DNA of 64,000 nucleotides from Bhargavaea beijingensis (GTDB lineage Bacteria > Bacillota > Bacilli > Bacillales_A > Planococcaceae), in contig NZ_FNAR01000007.1 of assembly GCF_900101985.1 (NCBI RefSeq), positions 62,001-126,000 of the forward strand, in the 5' to 3' direction. Shown here in pieces: positions 8,522-20,880 of this stretch. The stretch's first letter is position 1, and each line of letters begins with the position of its first letter. A program made the position numbers and the translations under genes. Below the pieces are notes generated by a model. The model searched no databases. It was not told the DNA's origin and saw only the letters and a list, made by a program, of their open reading frames with translations.

Positions 8522-11500
8522 ACGCACAGATATCGAAACGATTCTTGTCATCGGCTCCGGACCGATTGTCATCGGCCAGGCAGCAGAGTTCGACTATGCC
8601 GGAACACAGGCCTGCCTCTCCCTGAAAGAGGAAGGGTACCGCGTCATCCTGATCAACTCCAACCCGGCAACAATCATGACCGACACGGAGATTGCCGATA
8701 AAGTGTATATTGAACCGATTTCTTTGGAATTCGTTTCCCGGATCATCCGCAAAGAACGCCCGGACGCCATCCTGGCGACGCTCGGCGGCCAGACCGGCTT
8801 GAACATGGCCATCGAGCTCGACAAGTCGGGAATCCTCGATGAGCTGGGCATCGAAGTACTCGGCACGAAGCTGGACGCCATCAACAAGGCAGAAGACCGC
8901 GAACTGTTCCGCTCCCTCATGAATGAACTGAATGTCCCGGTACCTGAAAGTGAGATTATCCATAACCTCGAGGAAGCCAAGTCGTTTGTCGCAGAGATCG
9001 GCTACCCGGTGATCGTGCGACCTGCATTTACGCTCGGCGGCACGGGCGGCGGCATCTGCCATAACGACAAGGAACTCGAAGAAATTGTTGCGAGCGGCCT
9101 TAAGTACAGCCCTGTCAGCCAATGCCTCCTCGAAAAATCGATTGCAGGTTTTAAAGAGATTGAATTTGAGGTGATGCGCGATTCCGCGGACAATGCGATC
9201 GTTGTCTGCAGTATGGAAAACTTCGACCCGGTCGGCATCCACACCGGGGACTCGATCGTCGTGGCACCGGTCCAGACGCTGTCCGACCGCGAAGTCCAGA
9301 TGCTCCGTAACGTGTCGCTCAACATCATCCGTGCCCTCGGAATCGAAGGCGGCTGCAACGTCCAGCTCGCATTGGATCCGCACAGCTTCAACTTCTATGC
9401 CATCGAGGTCAACCCGCGCGTCAGCCGCTCGTCCGCGCTCGCATCGAAGGCGACGGGCTATCCGATTGCGAAGCTCGCATCCAAAATCGCGGTTGGCCTG
9501 ACACTGGATGAGATGATGAACCCGGTGACAGGACAGACCTACGCCTGCTTCGAGCCGACGATCGACTACATCGTCGCAAAAATTCCGCGCTGGCCGTTCG
9601 ATAAGTTCGAAAGCGCAAAGCGCAACCTCGGCACACAAATGAAGGCAACCGGTGAAGTGATGTCGATCGGCCGCACGTTCGAAGAAGCAATTCTGAAAGC
9701 AGTCCGCTCACTGGAAACAGGTCTTTATCACCTGAATCTGAAGCATGGCGAGGACCTTTCGATGGAATGGATCGAAAAGCGCATCCGCAGGGCAGGCGAT
9801 GAGCGGCTGTTCTTCATCGGTGAGGCATTGCGCCGCGGAGTAACGGTGGAAGAAATCCATGAATGGAGCAAGATCGACTTCTTCTTCCTGAACAAGCTGG
9901 AAAAGATCGTTGCCTACGAAAACGCGCTCAGGAAAAACCCGTTTGACCGCACGGTCGCCCGCAAGGCGAAACGCATGGGCTTCGCCGACCGCACCATCGC
10001 GGAAATCTGGCAGACAAATGAACGGGAAGTGTACGAATGGCGTACCGGTCAGGGGCTCGTGCCGGTCTACAAGATGGTTGACACATGCGCTGGAGAATTT
10101 GAATCCGAAACCCCTTACTTCTACGGCACCTATGAGGAAGAAAACGAGTCGGTCAAATCCGAAAAGGAAAGTGTCATCGTTCTCGGTTCCGGGCCGATCC
10201 GCATCGGACAAGGCGTCGAGTTCGACTATGCCACGGTACACTCGGTCTGGGCGATCCAGGAAGCCGGCTACGAGGCGATCATCATCAACAACAACCCGGA
10301 GACGGTATCGACCGACTTCTCCATTTCCGACAAGCTCTACTTCGAACCGCTCACTGTCGAGGATGTCATGGCGATCATCGACCTTGAGCAGCCGAAAGGT
10401 GTCATCGTCCAGTTCGGCGGCCAGACGGCGATCAACCTGGCGGATGCCCTTGAAGCACGCGGAGTGAAGATCCTCGGCACAACCCTGGAAGATCTGGACC
10501 GCGCGGAGAGCCGCGACAAGTTCGAAGAAACGCTCCGCGGACTCGGCATTCCGCAGCCGCTCGGAAAGACCGCGGTTTCTGCGCCGGAAGCGGCGGAAAT
10601 TGCACGCGGCATCGGATATCCCGTGCTGGTGCGCCCGTCGTATGTTCTTGGGGGCCGCGCGATGGAAATTGTCTACAATGAGCAGGAACTCAATCACTAC
10701 ATGGAACATGCCGTCGAGGCGAGCCCGGAGCATCCGGTACTGATCGACCGCTACCTGACGGGCAAGGAGATTGAAGTCGATGCCATCTGTGACGGCGAAA
10801 ACGTGCTGATTCCCGGTATCATGGAGCATGTTGAACGCGCGGGCGTCCACTCCGGGGATTCGATAGCGGTCTATCCGCCGCAGAGCCTGACAGAAAAGCA
10901 GGTCGCCACACTGGCGGACTATACGGAACGGCTTGCCCGCGGCCTCAATATCGTCGGCCTCATGAATATCCAGTACGTTATTGCAGACGGTGAAGTGTTT
11001 GTGATCGAGGTGAATCCGCGTTCCAGCCGGACGGTGCCTTTCCTCAGCAAGATCACGGGCATTCCGATGGCCAATATCGCGACAAAGGCGATTCTCGGTG
11101 AAACGATCAACGCTCAGGGCTATCAGGCCGGTCTGCTCGAACAGGTCAGTGGTGTTTATGTGAAAGTTCCGGTGTTCAGCTTCGCCAAACTGGCGCGTGT
11201 CGACATTACACTAGGGCCGGAGATGAAATCGACAGGCGAAGTCATGGGCAAGGACGACACGTTCGAAAAAGCGCTCTATAAAGGATTTATCGCATCCGGC
11301 ATGGAGATCCGTGACCACGGCACGGTTCTGTTCACGGTCTCCGACAAGGACAAGGAGGAAGCGGCAGGCATCGCAGCCCGCTTCGCCAATATCGGCTATC
11401 AATTGCTTGCGACCGAAGGCACAGCGGAAACATTCCGTGAGGCAGGTCTCCCTGTCAGGACGGTCGGGAAGATCGGCGGGGAAGGAAAGACGCTGATCGA

Positions 11501-11725
11501 CGTGATCCAGACAGGGGAAGCGCAGTTTATCATCAACACGCTCACAAAAGGCAAGCAGCCTGAGCGGGACGGGTTCCGCATCCGACGTGAATCCGTAGAA
11601 AACGGCATCCCGTGCATGACGTCACTTGACACGGCCAAAGCCGTGCTGCGTGTCCTTGAATCGATGACGTTCTCGGCCGAGGCGATGCTTCCGCGTGAAG
11701 CGATGCCTGCCCGGGAGGTCCATTC

Positions 11726-11729
<4 letters not shown>
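8514..11729 (+). CDS. carB: Carbamoyl-phosphate synthase large subunit
   Basis: CarB makes carbamoyl phosphate from bicarbonate, ammonia and two ATP. The 1071-residue protein has the two duplicated ATP-grasp halves ([17 protein letters not shown] near the N-terminus, [17 protein letters not shown] near residue 560), the EVNPR metal/ATP motifs in each half, and a C-terminal MGS-like allosteric domain. No catalytic changes were noticed, in contrast to its partner CarA. The start is chosen by AAAGGAG upstream and by the typical MPKRTDI opening; it overlaps carA by eight bases. It matches the length of B. subtilis PyrAB. Confidence 0.97.
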
Positions 11730-14108
<2,379 letters not shown>

Positions 14109-14109
14109 T

Positions 14110-14739
14110 ATGTCACTAAAAAGAGAAACAGCAGAGGCGCTCCTTTCGATCGGAGCCGTGCGATTCAGCCCGGACCAACCATTCACATGGGCTTCGGGCA
14201 TCCAGTCGCCGATTTATTGCGACAACCGCTTGACGATGTCTTATCCGGAAGTGAGGAAGCGCATCGCGAAGGGGCTGGCAGAATTGATCCTGGCTGAGTA
14301 TCCGGAAGCGGAAGTGATCGCAGGGACCGCGACCGCGGGCATTCCCCATGCGGCCTGGGTGAGCGACCTGATGGACAAGCCGATGATCTATATCCGGTCT
14401 AAGCCGAAAGGCCATGGACGCGGCAATCAGATCGAAGGGGAACTGAAAGAAGGAAGCCGGACAGTGATCATCGAGGACCTGATTTCAACAGGCGGCAGTA
14501 GCCTGACCGCTGCAGCCGCGGCCAAGGAGGCGGGCGCAGATGTCCTTGGAGTTGTATCGATCTTTACATACGGACTGGAAAAGGCGGTAAAGAATTTTAA
14601 AGAGGCCGGTCTTTCGCACCACAGCCTCACCGATTTTGATGCCCTTGCAAATGCGGCAGCCGACTCGGGCGCCATTCCGGCCGATTCGCTGCCAGGATTG
14701 CACGACTGGCACGGCAAACTGAAAATAGGCGGACTCTAA
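14110..14739 (+). CDS. pyrE: Orotate phosphoribosyltransferase
   Basis: PyrE transfers phosphoribose from PRPP to orotate. The PRPP motif [13 protein letters not shown] and the [11 protein letters not shown] substrate loop are intact in a 209-residue protein, the usual size. It is the last gene of the operon and is followed at once by a terminator shared with the convergent oxidase gene. The cysteine/sulfate genes that follow pyrE in B. subtilis are absent here. Confidence 0.97.
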   Translation: MSLKRETAEALLSIGAVRFSPDQPFTWASGIQSPIYCDNRLTMSYPEVRKRIAKGLAELILAEYPEAEVIAGTATAGIPHAAWVSDLMDKPMIYIRSKPKGHGRGNQIEGELKEGSRTVIIEDLISTGGSSLTAAAAAKEAGADVLGVVSIFTYGLEKAVKNFKEAGLSHHSLTDFDALANAAADSGAIPADSLPGLHDWHGKLKIGGL

Positions 14740-14754
14740 TCGCAGAAGGCAACG

Positions 14755-14797
14755 AAAAAAGCCGATGAACGGGATAAAATCCGTCATCGGCTTTTTG
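14755..14797. terminator. Bidirectional terminator between pyrE and the multicopper oxidase gene
   Basis: The stem AAAAAGCCGATGA...CGG / CCGTCATCGGCTTTTT has a T run on the plus strand and another on the minus strand. It therefore serves both convergent genes, pyrE and the oxidase, whose stops lie 16 and 8 bases away. Confidence 0.88.
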
Positions 14798-14804
14798 GGT
14801 TACT

Positions 14805-16694
14805 TCAGATTTTTCTCTTTCGCCTGTTGCGGCAACGGCGGCAGTTGCAAGGTGAGCGTTTGAGTGATGGTTTCCTTCCGGATATTCCGCTTTCTTCCGG
14901 ATTTTCGTTTTCCTTGGATCCGGGAGCCGGCGGGACGGCGCAATCAATTTTCAGCTTTTTGGAGATCTCTTCGTGTGAACATTTCCGGCGGTCCGGTTCT
15001 CCGGAGGCGAGTGGGGATTCCGCATTGATTTCACCGGTGAAGGATTCTGTCCCCATCCCATCGTTTTGAGACGCTTTATTTGCCGGCTTTGCGTGGGAAT
15101 CTGGCTGATTAGAGGCGACCGCATGGGGGAGTTGAACAGGATGGGCGTCCTCGATGATCCGGATCGGACGCATCATATCATGGTCTTCATGCTCCAGGAA
15201 GTGGCAGTGCCAAATGTAGTTGCCCACATGGTCCTTCCAGTGCATGGCAATCGATGTCACCATGCCCACATCGGCCCTGACAACATCCTTCCATCCGCGC
15301 TCGTATTCCCGAGGTGGCTCTGCGGGACCGGTCCATTCGATTTCACCGGTGTTTGTGAAGACATCTACGTTGAAAGGACGGCGTTCAAGGACTTTGAATT
15401 GAATCAGGTGGAGATGGATCGGGTGCTGGATCGGCGTCGTATTGATAAAGTTCCAGATTTCAATGCTGTCGAGTGATGGTTTTTCAGATGCCGGGTCATG
15501 ATACATATGACCATTCAGCATAAGCATCGGGCGTCCGTATTCATCAGTCGTAGCCGTCAGAGGCAGGTTTCGGATGATGTGCGCATGCTCGGTATGCAAC
15601 CCCATATCCGGATGAAGGGTTTCCGGAACCCGGCTGTTATCCTCGTCGTTCAGCGGCCGGCAGACAGAGAATTGCATGACGACCCCGGTATGCTCATTGA
15701 GCTCAAACTCAGGATCTTCGTTCAGCAGGGTGATTGTCTGGCCCTGCATCGTCGAGAAGTCGATGATGACATCGCACCTTTCTGCCGGAAGCAGGGCGAT
15801 AGAAGTCAGTTCGACAGGCGCTTCAAGCAGACCCCCGTCAGTTCCGATCTGACGGAAGGTGCCCCCGTTCGATAAGCGCAGGGAGTACCCCCGCCGGTTG
15901 GAGGCATTGAGGATGCGGAATCTGTATTTTCTCGGTTCAACGTTCAGGTAAGGCCAGAGCTTTCCGTTTACGGCAATAGTGTCTCCGAGCACTCCCGGGG
16001 TGATGGAAGGACGAACCGATACGGGAAACGGCGGGGAGTCGGGGTAAAATAACGATCCGTCCTCATTAAATGAGCGGTCCTGGATCATCATGGGGATTTC
16101 ATAATCGCCCGAAGGCAGTCCGAGTCGGTCTTCCAGCGCATCGCGAAGCAGGTAGAAGCCTGCCAGGCCGGCATAGACGTTCAGACGTGTGAGTGACATC
16201 GCATGGTCATGATACCAGAGTGTTGCGCCTTGCTGGTGGTTCGTGTAGGCGTGCACTTGCCGTTTGAATGTCGGGCCGGTTCGTTCATAGTTTTTCGTGT
16301 ACCAGGCTTCGGGGTGGCCGTCACTTTCCCAGTCCACGTTTGCGCCGTGGAGGTGGACAACGGTCCGGACGTCTGCCGTATCGATCGATGAGTGAAGGGT
16401 CCGGTCGAGCGGGAGAAAATGTTTATCCGGAAGATTGTTCATGTACTTGACGTAGGTGGTTTTATCTTTACTGGCTTCGATTGTCGGTCCTGGGACGAGA
16501 CCGTCATATCCCCAAATTTTCGTTTTGGGGAAGTTCTTGTGATAGCGGTGCATTCCCTCCTTCATTTCCAGCTCATAATAAGAGCCGTCGGGATAATCAT
16601 CGTGCCGGACCGGCATCGCGACAGAGGGCTTAGGCAGTGGATCCATAAACTTCGGAATGCTGGCTGGATCTGAAGGTTTGACGCATTTGCCCAT
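14805..16694 (-). CDS. CotA-like multicopper oxidase (laccase) with Cys/Arg-rich C-terminal extension
   Basis: The 629-residue protein is closest in motif pattern to the spore-coat laccase CotA and bilirubin oxidases. All four copper motifs are present: HLH at 114-116, HDH at 162-164, HPIHLH at 424-429, and the HCHxxxHxxxxM set at 496-507 with Met507 as the type-1 copper axial ligand. No signal peptide is seen, as for CotA. The oxidase fold ends near residue 515, and about 112 further residues follow. This tail is hydrophilic, holds five cysteines, and ends in a CNCRRC...RRKRKI cluster; CotA of B. subtilis stops at 513 residues. A role in coat attachment is inferred. AAAGGA precedes the ATG. 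Confidence 0.88.
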   Translation of the reverse strand: MGKCVKPSDPASIPKFMDPLPKPSVAMPVRHDDYPDGSYYELEMKEGMHRYHKNFPKTKIWGYDGLVPGPTIEASKDKTTYVKYMNNLPDKHFLPLDRTLHSSIDTADVRTVVHLHGANVDWESDGHPEAWYTKNYERTGPTFKRQVHAYTNHQQGATLWYHDHAMSLTRLNVYAGLAGFYLLRDALEDRLGLPSGDYEIPMMIQDRSFNEDGSLFYPDSPPFPVSVRPSITPGVLGDTIAVNGKLWPYLNVEPRKYRFRILNASNRRGYSLRLSNGGTFRQIGTDGGLLEAPVELTSIALLPAERCDVIIDFSTMQGQTITLLNEDPEFELNEHTGVVMQFSVCRPLNDEDNSRVPETLHPDMGLHTEHAHIIRNLPLTATTDEYGRPMLMLNGHMYHDPASEKPSLDSIEIWNFINTTPIQHPIHLHLIQFKVLERRPFNVDVFTNTGEIEWTGPAEPPREYERGWKDVVRADVGMVTSIAMHWKDHVGNYIWHCHFLEHEDHDMMRPIRIIEDAHPVQLPHAVASNQPDSHAKPANKASQNDGMGTESFTGEINAESPLASGEPDRRKCSHEEISKKLKIDCAVPPAPGSKENENPEESGISGRKPSLKRSPCNCRRCRNRRKRKI

Positions 16695-16755
16695 CGTGCT
16701 GACTTTCCTTTCTCTATTGGTTTATGCATAACCGGCAAAGACAGGCATGCTATTT

Positions 16756-16764
16756 TATCGTATG
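16756..16764 (-). promoter_or_regulatory. Possible SigK-type -10 element upstream of the laccase gene
   Basis: Read on the minus strand, CATACGATA matches the sigma-K -10 consensus CATANNNTA exactly, about 60 bases before the oxidase start. No good -35 AC pair sits 16-17 bases upstream, so the assignment is tentative. It would fit a CotA-like gene expressed in the mother cell. Confidence 0.3.
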
Positions 16765-16822
16765 TGAGCAGATAGTCCCGATCATGGACGATCATCCGGG
16801 GGGAGAGAATTAATGGCAACGC

Positions 16823-16859
16823 AAAAAAGGGCTGCCGCATTTGGCGGACAGAGCCCTTG
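16823..16859 (-). terminator. Terminator of rqcH
   Basis: On the minus strand an AAGGGCT...AGCCCTT stem with inner GC-rich pairing ends in TTTTTT. It lies about 45 bases after the rqcH stop and upstream of the laccase promoter region. Confidence 0.75.
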
Positions 16860-16902
16860 TCTTATGCTTTCCGGGGTCAGGTGATACCACCCCTGTTATA
16901 AG

Positions 16903-18597
16903 TCACTTCCGGAGTTTTTTCACAAGATCCTCATCCGGGTCTGCGAAGGTTGTCTTCTGTTCAAAATAGATGACGAAGCCCGGCTTGGATCCGTTCGGCT
17001 TTTTCACATGGCGCACTTCGGTGTAGTCGACCGGGACAGAAGACGACTCACGGGCTTTGCTGAAGTAGGCCGCAAGTGATGAGGCTTCCCGGATCGTTTG
17101 GTCATCCGGAGAATCCGAATGAATGACGACATGGGATCCCGGGATATCCTTGGTGTGGAGCCAGATCTCGCTGCGCTTCGCCAGCTTGAATGTCAGGTAG
17201 TCGTTTTGCTTGTTGTTTTTGCCGACGGAAATCGGCACGCCGGAACTCGAAACGAATGCATCCGGAGCCGGTCGTGTGTCCTTTTTCTTTTTCTTGAGAC
17301 GGCGTGCTTTCATGAAGCCCTGATCGGCAAGTTCATCCCGTATTTCCTCGATATCCGTTGCGGAGCCTTGGATGACTTGCTGGAGGAGGGATTCAAAGTA
17401 TCCGATATCTTCTTCCGCTTTTTCCAGTTGCTCGGCAATTTTTACGAGCGCGTGCTTTGCCTTGTTGTACTTGGAGTAATAGCGCTGCGCGTTCTCAGCG
17501 GGCGTCAGTCTCGGGTCAAGCGGAATGGTGACGGTGGCGCCGTTCTCGTCATAGTAGTTGACCGCTTCGAGGGAGCTGTCGCCTTTCCGGATCTGATACA
17601 GGTTGGCGGTGACGAGTTCGCCGAACAGTTGGTGACGGTCGAGCTTGCCGGCCTGGTCCTGCTCGTCCCTGAGCTTGATCATCTTGTTTTTCAGTTTCTG
17701 GATTTCATTCATCAGCCACCGCTCAAGATCGCCGGCCTGCTGCTTGACCCGGTCCCGCTCCGCCTTTGTATGGAACACTTTATCAAGGAGTGAGGATAGG
17801 GAAGGATAGTCCCTCGTTTCGCCGTCGAGATGGCGGAGAGGATTCGCGGAGAAGTAGACCTTGCCGCCCGCCTCGCACAATGTCGGCTGAGCGCCTCCCG
17901 ACTTGAAATCTTCTATATAAGAGCGGTAGGACGAGAGCTTATCGGCCGGCGCCATGCCTGCCGTCCGGAACAGCAGTTCTTCTGCGTGGAGCGGCGAGAA
18001 CCCGCCGATCCGCCGGAAAATCGAACCTGCAGTGTCCGCATCTCCTAGGATTTCCGCGATCTCTGCATCGTTTGCGCCAACCGGGTCCAGCTTGTCCTGT
18101 GGCGGCGCGGGGACATAAGGCTGTCCCGGAAGCACAGTCCGGTAGCTGTTTACAGAAGGCGGAAGGTGCTTCAGACTATCGAGAATCAGATTCCGCCCCG
18201 GATCGGTCAGGATCAGGTTGGAATGCCGGCCCATCACCTCGACATGAAGTTCCCGCACGGTGTCATCGCCGATCTCGTCCCTTCCCCGGACCGTGAAGGT
18301 GACGATCCGATCCGCACCCGTCTGGCGGATGCCCGTGATAATCCCGCCCTCGAGATGCTTGCGGAGAAACATGCAGAACGTCGGGGGCTGCGAAGGTGTG
18401 TCGATTGGTTCTTCCGTAAGATGGATCCTCGAGTAGGACGGGTGGACCGATACAAGGAGCCGGTGGTTGGTCCTGCCGGCACGAATGGTAAAAAGCAGCT
18501 CCTGATTGTTCGGCTGCTGAATCTTGGAGATCCGGCCGCCGGTAAGCTGCCGGAGTTCCTGGGTCATTGCCATCATAAATAATCCGTCAAAAGCCAT
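16903..18597 (-). CDS. rqcH: RqcH (NFACT protein, YloA/FbpA-type), ribosome quality control
   Basis: This 564-residue NFACT-family protein is the bacterial counterpart of Rqc2/NEMF; it binds stalled 50S subunits and recruits tRNA-Ala for alanine tailing. Visible parts are the N-terminal NFACT-N domain (MAFDGLFMMAMTQEL), an Asp-Arg pair at residues 96-97 corresponding to the DR motif important in B. subtilis RqcH, a long coiled coil around residues 260-420, and the C-terminal NFACT-R domain (SEIWLHTKDIPGSHVVI). Older annotations call it fibronectin-binding protein. It is transcribed divergently from gmk. Confidence 0.93.
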   Translation of the reverse strand: MAFDGLFMMAMTQELRQLTGGRISKIQQPNNQELLFTIRAGRTNHRLLVSVHPSYSRIHLTEEPIDTPSQPPTFCMFLRKHLEGGIITGIRQTGADRIVTFTVRGRDEIGDDTVRELHVEVMGRHSNLILTDPGRNLILDSLKHLPPSVNSYRTVLPGQPYVPAPPQDKLDPVGANDAEIAEILGDADTAGSIFRRIGGFSPLHAEELLFRTAGMAPADKLSSYRSYIEDFKSGGAQPTLCEAGGKVYFSANPLRHLDGETRDYPSLSSLLDKVFHTKAERDRVKQQAGDLERWLMNEIQKLKNKMIKLRDEQDQAGKLDRHQLFGELVTANLYQIRKGDSSLEAVNYYDENGATVTIPLDPRLTPAENAQRYYSKYNKAKHALVKIAEQLEKAEEDIGYFESLLQQVIQGSATDIEEIRDELADQGFMKARRLKKKKKDTRPAPDAFVSSSGVPISVGKNNKQNDYLTFKLAKRSEIWLHTKDIPGSHVVIHSDSPDDQTIREASSLAAYFSKARESSSVPVDYTEVRHVKKPNGSKPGFVIYFEQKTTFADPDEDLVKKLRK

Positions 18598-18630
18598 TTG
18601 ATTGCCTCTTTCATTGCGTTTGTTTCCATT

Positions 18631-18661
18631 TTAGCATTCATGCGGAGGGATATGGTATAAT
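18631..18661 (+). promoter_or_regulatory. Sigma-A promoter of the gmk operon
   Basis: TATAAT at 18656-18661 is a perfect -10 with a TGG extension. An imperfect -35 (TTAGCA or AGCATT) lies 17-19 bases upstream. It sits in the divergent region between rqcH and gmk. Confidence 0.7.
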
Positions 18662-18694
18662 TGCGACATCATCCAAAAACGGTTCCGCCCTTGA

Positions 18695-19593
<899 letters not shown>

Positions 19594-19602
19594 GATATGC
19601 AC

Positions 19603-19644
19603 AATGAAAACTCCCGGAGAATCTTTTTCCTGGGAGTTTTCATT
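19603..19644 (+). terminator. Hairpin inside the gmk operon, between rpoZ and coaBC
   Basis: A 13-bp perfect stem (AATGAAAACTCCC / GGGAGTTTTCATT) encloses a 16-base loop. It is strong enough to terminate or stabilise an mRNA end, but the T run after it is short. It may set the rpoZ:coaBC ratio. Confidence 0.65.
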
Positions 19645-19662
19645 CGAAAGGAAGACAAAAGG

Positions 19663-20880
19663 ATGCTGAAAAACAAACATATCCTTCTTTGTGTCACAGG
19701 GGGAATCGCTGTATATAAAGCAGTTGCGCTTGTCAGCAAGCTGTCTCAGGCGGGGGCGGTGGTCAAGGTGATCATGACGGAATCCGCTGCGGAATTCGTG
19801 ACACCGCTGACCTTCCAGGTGATGTCCCGCAATGATGTCTACACGGATACGTTCGACGAAAAAGATTCTTCGGTGATCGCCCATATCGACCTGGCGGATT
19901 GGGCGGACCTCATCATCGTTGCCCCGGCGACGGCAAATGTGATCGGCAAGCTCGCAAACGGCATCGCGGATGACATGGTGACAACGACACTGCTGGCAGC
20001 CACATCCGACGTCTGGATCGCACCTGCGATGAATGTACATATGTATGCCCATCCCGCAGTGATGCGAAATATCGACCGTCTTCACAATGACGGCTACCGG
20101 TTCATCGAGCCGTCGGAAGGATTCCTTGCCTGCGGATATGTCGGAAAGGGACGGCTGGAAGAGCCCGAGCGGATCACAGAGCTGGCGGAACAGCATTTCA
20201 GGGAAGGGAGCCGCTCCGAAACGCCCCTTCTTGCCGGCAAGAAAGTGGTCGTCACGGCCGGGCCGACGAGGGAACGGATCGATCCGGTCCGGTATCTGTC
20301 GAATTTCTCGAGCGGGAAGATGGGCTACGCGATGGCCGAAGCCGCTTCAAGGCTCGGCGCTGAAACAGTGCTTGTCTCAGGTCCTGTCGGACTTCAGGTT
20401 CCCAAGGGGATCAGGACGGTACAGGTGGAAAGCGCGGCGGAAATGCTTGACGCGGTGCTGGCGGAATATGGCACGGCCGATGTCGTGATCAAAGCGGCGG
20501 CCGTCGCCGACTACCGGCCGAAAACCGTCCAAAGCGGCAAGATGAAAAAGCAGGAGGGGGATTCCGTCCTTGAACTCGAGCGGACTGCGGATATCCTTAA
20601 AACGCTCGGTGAACAAAAAGACGGCCAGTGCCTTATCGGATTCGCTGCAGAAACGGATCGGGTTGCGGAATATGCCAGGGGCAAACTCGAACGCAAAAAC
20701 CTCGATTACATCATCGCCAACGACGTGACCGCACCGACAGGAGTGTTCGGCAGCGATACAAATGTCGTGACACTGTTCGGCCGGGATGGAACGGAAGTAA
20801 CGTTCCCGGCCACGGAAAAAAAAGCACTTGCTATGAAGCTCCTCCGCCGGATATTCGGGGGTGAGCAGGATGATCGCTGA
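19663..20880 (+). CDS. coaBC: Bifunctional phosphopantothenoylcysteine decarboxylase / phosphopantothenate-cysteine ligase
   Basis: CoaBC performs two consecutive steps of coenzyme A synthesis. The N-terminal flavoprotein half shows GGIAVYKA, APAMNVHMY and the active Cys in the FLACGYVG segment; the C-terminal ligase half begins near residue 190 and has TAGPTRERIDPVR and NFSSGKMGYAMA. The start after the hairpin gives 405 residues, matching B. subtilis (406). An in-frame ATG 66 bases earlier lies inside the hairpin and is less likely. The 3' end overlaps priA. Confidence 0.95.
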   Translation: MLKNKHILLCVTGGIAVYKAVALVSKLSQAGAVVKVIMTESAAEFVTPLTFQVMSRNDVYTDTFDEKDSSVIAHIDLADWADLIIVAPATANVIGKLANGIADDMVTTTLLAATSDVWIAPAMNVHMYAHPAVMRNIDRLHNDGYRFIEPSEGFLACGYVGKGRLEEPERITELAEQHFREGSRSETPLLAGKKVVVTAGPTRERIDPVRYLSNFSSGKMGYAMAEAASRLGAETVLVSGPVGLQVPKGIRTVQVESAAEMLDAVLAEYGTADVVIKAAAVADYRPKTVQSGKMKKQEGDSVLELERTADILKTLGEQKDGQCLIGFAAETDRVAEYARGKLERKNLDYIIANDVTAPTGVFGSDTNVVTLFGRDGTEVTFPATEKKALAMKLLRRIFGGEQDDR

